Shown: piece after piece, positions 58,332 to 64,000 of the stretch
How the letters are laid out: every line of letters begins with the position of its first letter
How positions within the stretch are numbered: position 1 is the first letter of the stretch
Source of the DNA: Deroplatys truncata
Taxonomy: Eukaryota; Arthropoda; Insecta; Mantodea; Mantidae
Direction: 5' to 3'
Length of the DNA: 64,000 nt
NCBI GenBank assembly: GCA_030765065.1
Contig: CM060986.1
Span: 74,021,573-74,085,572 of the forward strand
Position numbers and translations under genes: made by a program
The notes under the pieces: generated by a model
Told to the model about the DNA's origin: nothing
What the model saw: the letters and a program-made list of their open reading frames with translations, nothing else
Database searches by the model: none

Positions 58332-58790
58332 CCGAGCGGGATGGCTCAGGCGGTTGCGTCTGTGGCCCGCATTCGGGAGGTCGTGGGTTCAATTCCTGCG
58401 GCCGACCTTCCTGACCCATGGTTTTTTTTCGGGGTTTTCCCGGATCACTAGGCGAATGCTGAAAAGGCTCATTGACTCCCCCGAATCTCTTCCCTCGTTT
58501 CATCTTCCTTTTTTACTTTGCAGGCTGGCTCCAAGGCTGTGTGTCGGACGACTGCGGGCAATTGGCGTAGATGGCTTGCGTGTTGGAATTTCTTTTCGGT
58601 CCCGTCAGATGGAGGGCGCTCGAGTGTCCGCTGCTGGTTCGAGCTTTCCCCGGTCTCCGCTGAACGGGGCCTGAGAGTCATCCTCCGGTGGTTTGAGAGG
58701 GTTGCCTTGAGCGCTATACGATGGGTGGTCAAGCTTGTAACTGTGCGTCTCTGTCGCCTGCGTCGGCTGGTCCTATAGTCCATAAGTCAC
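58332..58790 (+). mobile_element. SINE2-related copy
   Basis: The head CCGAGCGGGATGGCTCAG, CATTCGGGAGG and box B GGGTTCAATTCC are followed by GGGGTTTTCCCGGATCACTA and GGCGAATGCTGAAAAGG. The body beyond about 58500 differs from the other SINE2 copies, so this is a sister subfamily or a mosaic. The ORFs of 86-106 codons here are chance. Confidence 0.6.
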
Positions 58791-59598
58791 CTGCGGTTCC
58801 TTCATTACAACCGTTCGTCCTGGGGTGTTTGCACAAAAGATTCCTGTGTGGGTCGAGATTTTAGGTGTCCCCTGCGTAGCGTAATCGCAATCCTAAGCGT
58901 CATGTTGACATCTGCTTTATTGACCACATACAATCCCTATTACTGCACTGCTCTCTCTGGCCAGGACGGAGGAATGTGGGCGCAATCTGCAATTGGCCAA
59001 AGCGAGCATTTATTTATTATTACTACTGCGATGAATGTGCATGCTCCGATGATTCTGCTATTCCGGGCATCTTAACATCGCGGACCAAAAAAATGCGACA
59101 ACTTAATTGTATTTGTCTTTATTTTCCATTTGTATATAAACGTTGTCGTTAGTTTTTATGTTCTCTGATTAAAATAACATACATGACAAATAAAATGCTA
59201 TGTTAAAAGTGAATAAATTAATTTTTTCGAGTTTATGTTCAAGCCCGAACCCAGCCCAACAAACATTTTTCAAATTAAGTGCGAATTCGGCCCGAGGGCT
59301 TAGCCCGAGCCCTGCACATCTCTGCTGTTTGGGAGGTCTCACCAGCCTCAGGATGTAATATCTGGAGGCCTTAAAGATCCCGCCTGTGTCCCCGAATCTC
59401 GTCGCCCTCTGTGTCCTCTTCACCGCTTCCTCTTGAACGTTTTCAGAATCTCAAAAGGCGAAGCTGTGCGCTTAAGTGTCAAATGCTCCTCAGCTACCGG
59501 ATAACCAACTCGACTCTCTTTGTATGCTAAGCCAGGAGCGCTGATCTCCAATATGCAGTGTAAACATCTGATTTGTTAATCTCCAACCTACAGTGTAA
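58791..59598. other. Unassigned; hAT-like terminus at about 59300-59332
   Basis: GGCTTAGCCCGAGCCCTGCA followed by CATCTCTGCTG reads in reverse as CAGAGATGTGCAGGGCTCGG, the style of a hAT terminal repeat. A weaker opposite-facing match (CCTGCACGGGCCTAAATTC) lies at 57710. No eight-base duplication was confirmed. Confidence 0.25.
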
Positions 59599-59599
59599 A

Positions 59600-60307
59600 T
59601 ATCTGATCTGTTACGTTGATATCATCTTCTCTAGCACCATCGTTTATTTGAAGCAACTTCTACAAACTATTCTTGCTGATGCTTATTTGCTATGCTTAAG
59701 TTAATCGAGATAAACGTTTGCAGATACATTTTCATTATATATTTCGTTGTAGGTTCAAAAGAGATACAAGAGCCTGAAGCGGCAGTCAAATCTTTAAAAA
59801 GCGGGTCACTCTATGCTGTCTTTAAAATTCCATACTCTTTTCTTGACATCGCTTTTCAAAAAAATGGTAATATTAGAAATTCAAACCAATAACAACGAAT
59901 ATGTCGGAAATGGCTGATGCCACAAAAAGTTACTTGAAACAAATAGTGTGTTTTAAAGAAATCTATGTTTTTGTGTAATACGTTTATATCTCTTATAGTT
60001 TAACAATTATACAAAATTAATTCAGAATGAAGGGGATTTCACAGTCTAATCGCAGAAATCCAAGTTATACATGCTATATCTTAAAACGTATAATCAAAAT
60101 CGTTAGAGCCATTTTGAGGAAATAAAAAATAGCGAAACGTTTTCCATGTAAAGGGCTATTTGGGATGGAGGATATTCTTGAAAATCTTCGTGTTGCATCC
60201 TTAGAATAAGCTGAACCTAAGTATGATGTTTGGTATTTATCTGACTTTTCCTTTTTGAGCATATTTTCCAAACACATACACACCACACATACATGGACGT
60301 TTTTCTA
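59600..60307 (+). repeat. R1 repeat copy, up to element E
   Basis: One of the least decayed copies: CTACAAACTATTCTTGCTGA (59659), TATTTCGTTGTAGGTTCAAA (59740), CGGAAATGGCTGATGCCACA (59905), GTTAGAGCCATTTTGAGG (60101). It stops where E is inserted and continues at 61766. Confidence 0.8.
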
Positions 60308-60309
60308 TA

Positions 60310-61765
60310 CAGCATGCTTCAAAAATACAGGGCATAGGTTCAGGTATGCATTCCCCATATGTAGACAATAAAAACGGCCATTACAACACATGTCCGGAAA
60401 TGCTTGGTGTCAGTTATAGCCTTCAAAACAGTGATCTTCACCGGAACGTTTTTCTTCCCATAGGTAATTGCCGTGACAGAAGGTATTAACAGGACACACT
60501 GACAGTTCATCTCGAGGCGAAGGGTACATTGAGTGTTGTGTTTGGCGTTCGACTGAACAACATCTACACAAATCAGGAGCCAGCAGAAATGCGCTTCATA
60601 TACCTACGGTAAGGCGGACGGCAATGCTGCCTTACCTCGTCGCTTGTACAGATAACCACAGCGAAGATGTCCAGATCGGAAGACATTTGCACGTCTCCAT
60701 TGCCGTCTGTGCGCTCATGGGAAGTTTACATCTCCTGGTTTGGGAGGGGAAGATCTACAACTCCAGATGTAGAGGAGGAGATTCTGGATTTTGTGCACCA
60801 CTCCTCCTATCAGTACACGAAGGTTAGCGTTGTAAGTGAATGTTCCTCATACGACTGTCTGGAGACTGTTGCGAGAGCAACAGTTGTATCCTTATCATTT
60901 GGAACGTGTACAGGCCTTGTCACCAGCAGATTACCCTACTCGACTGATGTTCTGCCAGTGGTTCGCGCAGCAGTGTGCTACAAATCCGAACTTTCCTGGC
61001 TCAGTATTATTTACAGATGAAGCACAGTTCACACGAGATGGCATTACACATTTTCACAATCAGCAAGTATGGGCATGAGAAAACCCACATGCAATTATTC
61101 CATCTCATCACCAAGTGCGGTTCACTCTCAACATGTGGGCCAGTATCATTGGTGATCGGTTAGTTAAATCCCTACTAATCTTGTAGGGGTACTTGTGAAC
61201 AGATTATGGGGCAGGCGTACAGATACATTATGTGTATGAAGACACTCCACTGAGCATTCGTCAATAAGCTCACTTCTTGCATGATGGCGCTCCTGCACAC
61301 TTCAGTCGTACCGCCTGCCGGTTCTTGGAGAAGGTTTCCTGATCGATGGATAGGTAGAGATGATCCAATTGCTTGGCCACCAAACTCACCTGATTTGAAT
61401 CCTGTCTAGTTCTATTTGCGGGAACATTTAAAAGCGTTGGTGTATTCGTCTCCGGTGCCTGAAATGGAATCCCTTCAGAATCGAACTGCGGCAGGTTGTG
61501 AGGAAATACACAATACTTCTGGAATTTGTTAACGTGTACGCAAGGCCATAGACGTCGATGTGAGGCCCGTATTCAAGTAGGAAGTGAACACCTTGAAGTT
61601 TTTTGTAAAGAAAATTCCCTGGCTGAGAAATACGTTCCGGTAATTATCACTGTTTTGAAGACCATAACTCAGAAACCAAACATTTCCAGACACATGTTTA
61701 GTGGATTTCTTTTATTGTCTACATATGGGGAATGAGATTATGCCCTCTATTTTTGAAACATTCTG
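60310..61765 (+). mobile_element. Tc1/mariner-like element E, near full length (1,456 bp)
   Basis: TA on both sides (60308-60309 and 61766-61767). Inverted ends of about 90 bases: left CAGCATGCTTCAAAAATACA, right in reverse CAGAATGTTTCAAAAATAGA, then CCCCATATGTAGACAATAAA in both. It interrupts an R1 unit, which fixes its borders. Confidence 0.8.
60630..61560 (+). pseudogene. Transposase pseudogene in element E
   Basis: After a degraded N-terminus, one frame reads VPHTTVWRLLREQQLYPYHL, then FPGSVLFTDEAQFTRDGI with the first catalytic aspartate, NQQVWA, a stop, ENPHA and VRFTLNMWASIIGD. FLHDGAPAHFS holds the second aspartate. After a frameshift, IGRDDPIAWPPNSPDLNPV is the third motif, but the terminal acidic residue is lost. 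The spacing between the second and third motifs equals that in element D, so both belong to a DD41D-type group. Several stops and at least two frameshifts. Confidence 0.7.
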
Positions 61766-61767
61766 TA

Positions 61768-62219
61768 TATGCATTTTGAATTAAGGGCATCTCAAAACAT
61801 GTATTTCCGGTGAAATTTCGATATCCCATTTTTTATGATATGCAATACTTACTATAAATAGACAGAGAAAATAAAAGTCTGATGTTATACTTTCATGTGA
61901 CATTCTCTACCCTCTATCGTTTATTAGTGAGTGTACAAACTAGTTTTACTGAACCTTATTTTTATATCTACTTCATTTCAATCCAAATAAACCTTTGCAG
62001 AAATGGTTGCATTACACATTTGGTTATAGATACAAATGGAACAGCGATAGCCAAATGTTTAAGAACTGGACGCTAAATGCTGGCCGTACAGTTTCAATGG
62101 AATCGCGAGCAACAATCAATGTTGATAGGACTTTAAAAGAATGACTAAGTATTGAACAATTCGAACCATTAATAACGGATATCTCGGAAATGCCTTATGT
62201 CTGTTTTAAAGATGCTGTT

Positions 62220-62279
<60 letters not shown>

Positions 62280-62354
62280 GAGTTTTTCTGAAAGCTTTTT
62301 TATTCAGGGGCCTCAAAACATGCATTTGCCGTGAAATCTCGGTATCGATTTTTT
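61768..62354 (+). repeat. R1: end of one unit plus start of the next
   Basis: The left part completes the unit broken by E (GGTGAAATTTCGATATCCC at 61810). A new unit start follows at 61894 (CATGTGACATTCTCTACC). It loses the middle of R1 at about 62215 and ends with CGTGAAATCTCGGTATCG at 62330. Confidence 0.75.
62222..62278. repeat. (CA)n microsatellite in R1
   Basis: About 28 CA units, an expansion of the short CA run that is a standard part of R1 (compare 17258 and 18062). Confidence 0.95.
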
Positions 62355-62935
62355 TCCACTCAAAAAATCAATTCAAGAAAATCCCCCCACCCCAGACCGC
62401 CCTTTACATGGAAGATTTTTTGAAATTTTTTGAAATTTTTTAAAAATGGTTTTAACGATTTTGATTAAAATGCCATATATTTAAGATATATTTACATGAC
62501 AAATATAATGTATATTTTGAATCTTCTGGGAATAGCCTGCGAAGTCCTCTTTATTCGGAAGGAATTTTGTATATTCTTGTATAACCGGTAAACGTTGACA
62601 GAGGAAAACGTACTACACAAAAAGTATAGATCTCTTTTAAAACACACAATTTATTGCAATTGACTTTCCGTGGCAACAGCCATGTACGAGATATCCGTTA
62701 TTAGTGGTTTGATTTGTTCAATATTTTGTCATTCTTTGTAAGTCTCATCGATTTTCAGTTGTTTCTGGCGATTGCATGGAAACAGTATGTAGCTATTTCT
62801 GCAAAAGTTTATTTGGATTAAAACATTGTAGATATAAAAATAAGCTTTAGTAAGAATAGTTTGTGTATTTAATAATAAAACGATAGAGGGTAGAGAAAGT
62901 CACGCGAATGTATCACATAATATTTTTTAACCGAA
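62355..62935 (-). repeat. R1 copy in reverse, head-to-head with the previous
   Basis: Reverse complement of R1 from the late segment (CCGCCCTTTACATGGAAG at 62399) back to the unit start (TAGAGGGTAGAGAAAGTCACG at 62884). The junction with the forward copy is at about 62350. Confidence 0.75.
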
Positions 62936-64000
62936 ATTATTAGACAAAATTTCCACATGGCTTCATGCATATTGTGTATGTAACTATATTTTTTAGAAAC
63001 TCCTGAAGAATAGAGTTTAAAACTTAATAATGAACCCCAGATAACCCAGCTAGTATACACGTGCCCCATGATCGCTGCCTATTGCTGCAAACTGAACTGT
63101 AATATTCCCAGAAGGCTCACCTGTCATGATGAATGCATTTTATAGAATTTCAGAGGTGTATTTATAACCCTTTTATATTCCTTCATAGAAAAAGTGTCTT
63201 GGAAAGTCACTACACCCCTTTTGGATTTTTGTACATTCGGAAGGGGCATGGGCTATCACACTGTAATCAGAAGCCTCATCTGGATAAAATACATGTCATT
63301 GGTCATGTGATATCTCACATTGGGCAAGGATTAATGGAATCCAAAATAAATGCATCAGCTTTCAAAATATTATAGTGTTTCTTTTAATTTGCTTCCAGCT
63401 CATGCTATCATGTATGAGAATTTGAAATTCCTCCGCTCATGAGTTTTGCATTTTACTCCAGATGTTAATAAAATATATTCAATCCTCCGACTATTGATGT
63501 GTATAATATTATTTATTGTTGCAGATATGCAATACAGTCATATTTGATAGTTGATTTTTACCATTTAAATCTTGCCATCTTTACTTTCCTTTATTTGATA
63601 GCATACTCTTACGATTTAATTCATACAGCATTTAAATATAACTCGTTCGGTGCAAGCAGCCAACTAACTTTTATTTGTTGACTGGTTGGTCAACACTACC
63701 AGGCGTGACTAGTCGATCATCATTTCGTAGGGACCAGCGTGGTCGACCTCGATACTGCTTTTGAACAGCTGACGGTGATTAATTTTATTTTCGCGTAAGT
63801 ATTTCTATTATTCACTGCGGTCAAAAAAGTAGTATGTAATAATATGCGTTAAGTGCTTTGCAGAAACTCGGAGGAGAAAATACTCGAGTTTGTCTTGTAT
63901 TTTCAAACTTCTTCGCCGTTCTGCAAAGATGCAGTCACCGCAGTTGTATCGCAATATACTATTTCTCTGACTGTACCAAGTCGTGTAACAAATATTCAAA
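62936..64000. other. No recognisable feature
   Basis: AT-rich with short frames only. The last 300 bases are less AT-rich, without a recognisable element. Confidence 0.4.

Noticed and set aside
58354-58783. Overlapping ORFs of 86-106 codons on both strands
   Set aside because: Chance frames in the GC-rich body of a SINE2-related copy; arginine-rich composition without a domain.

Overview
The window looks like AT-rich, non-coding DNA from a large animal genome, most likely an insect. I would guess a large-genome polyneopteran (cockroach, termite, orthopteran or phasmid), but the sequence alone does not prove that. There are no operons, no long intact reading frames, many microsatellites, several tRNA-derived SINE families with target-site duplications, and decayed Tc1/mariner, LINE, LTR and piggyBac-like elements. 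I found no convincing host gene, functional RNA gene or CRISPR array. All protein-like signals come from mobile elements and all are broken. Family names R1, SINE1-5 and elements A-G are my own labels.

Layout. 0-10 kb: fragments of SINE1, SINE2, SINE3 and SINE5, an R1 repeat in reverse, and the first copy of a promoter-bearing repeat that looks like a solo LTR (9.7-10.5 kb). 10.8-12.9 kb: a decayed LINE reverse transcriptase split by Tc1/mariner-like element A, then a poly-A SINE. 14.5-18.3 kb: SINEs and a tandem run of R1. 22.6-24.6 kb: a second LINE remnant carrying a SINE2. 26.5-29.2 kb: an R1 cluster interrupted by a TTAA-flanked, piggyBac-like non-autonomous element. 30.5-33.5 kb: elements D and B. 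34.1-34.8 kb: SINE3 and SINE4. 36.4-41.5 kb: a young 4,973-bp non-autonomous LTR retrotransposon on the minus strand. It has apparently identical 495-bp LTRs, a primer-binding site and a polypurine tract, but its flanking direct repeat is 62 bp long. 41.5-43.1 kb: a mariner carrying a nested SINE1. 43.9-44.3 kb: a CGBP1/hAT-like zinc-finger pseudogene. 45.0-46.0 kb: rearranged element C. 46.9-50.1 kb: SINE4, element F and a third LINE end. 50.9-54.1 kb: a Harbinger-like end, the second solo-LTR-like copy, a second mariner (G) and a retroelement zinc-knuckle remnant. 55-64 kb: SINEs and an R1 tandem array interrupted by element E, ending in a head-to-head R1 inversion.

Nothing here works as a pathway; the content is a record of nested insertions. 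The observations most worth checking are the 62-bp duplication around the LTR element, the roughly 0.82-kb R1 repeat with tandem and inverted organisation, and the Tc1/mariner derivatives (A and C) in which both termini come from the same (3') end of the parent element.
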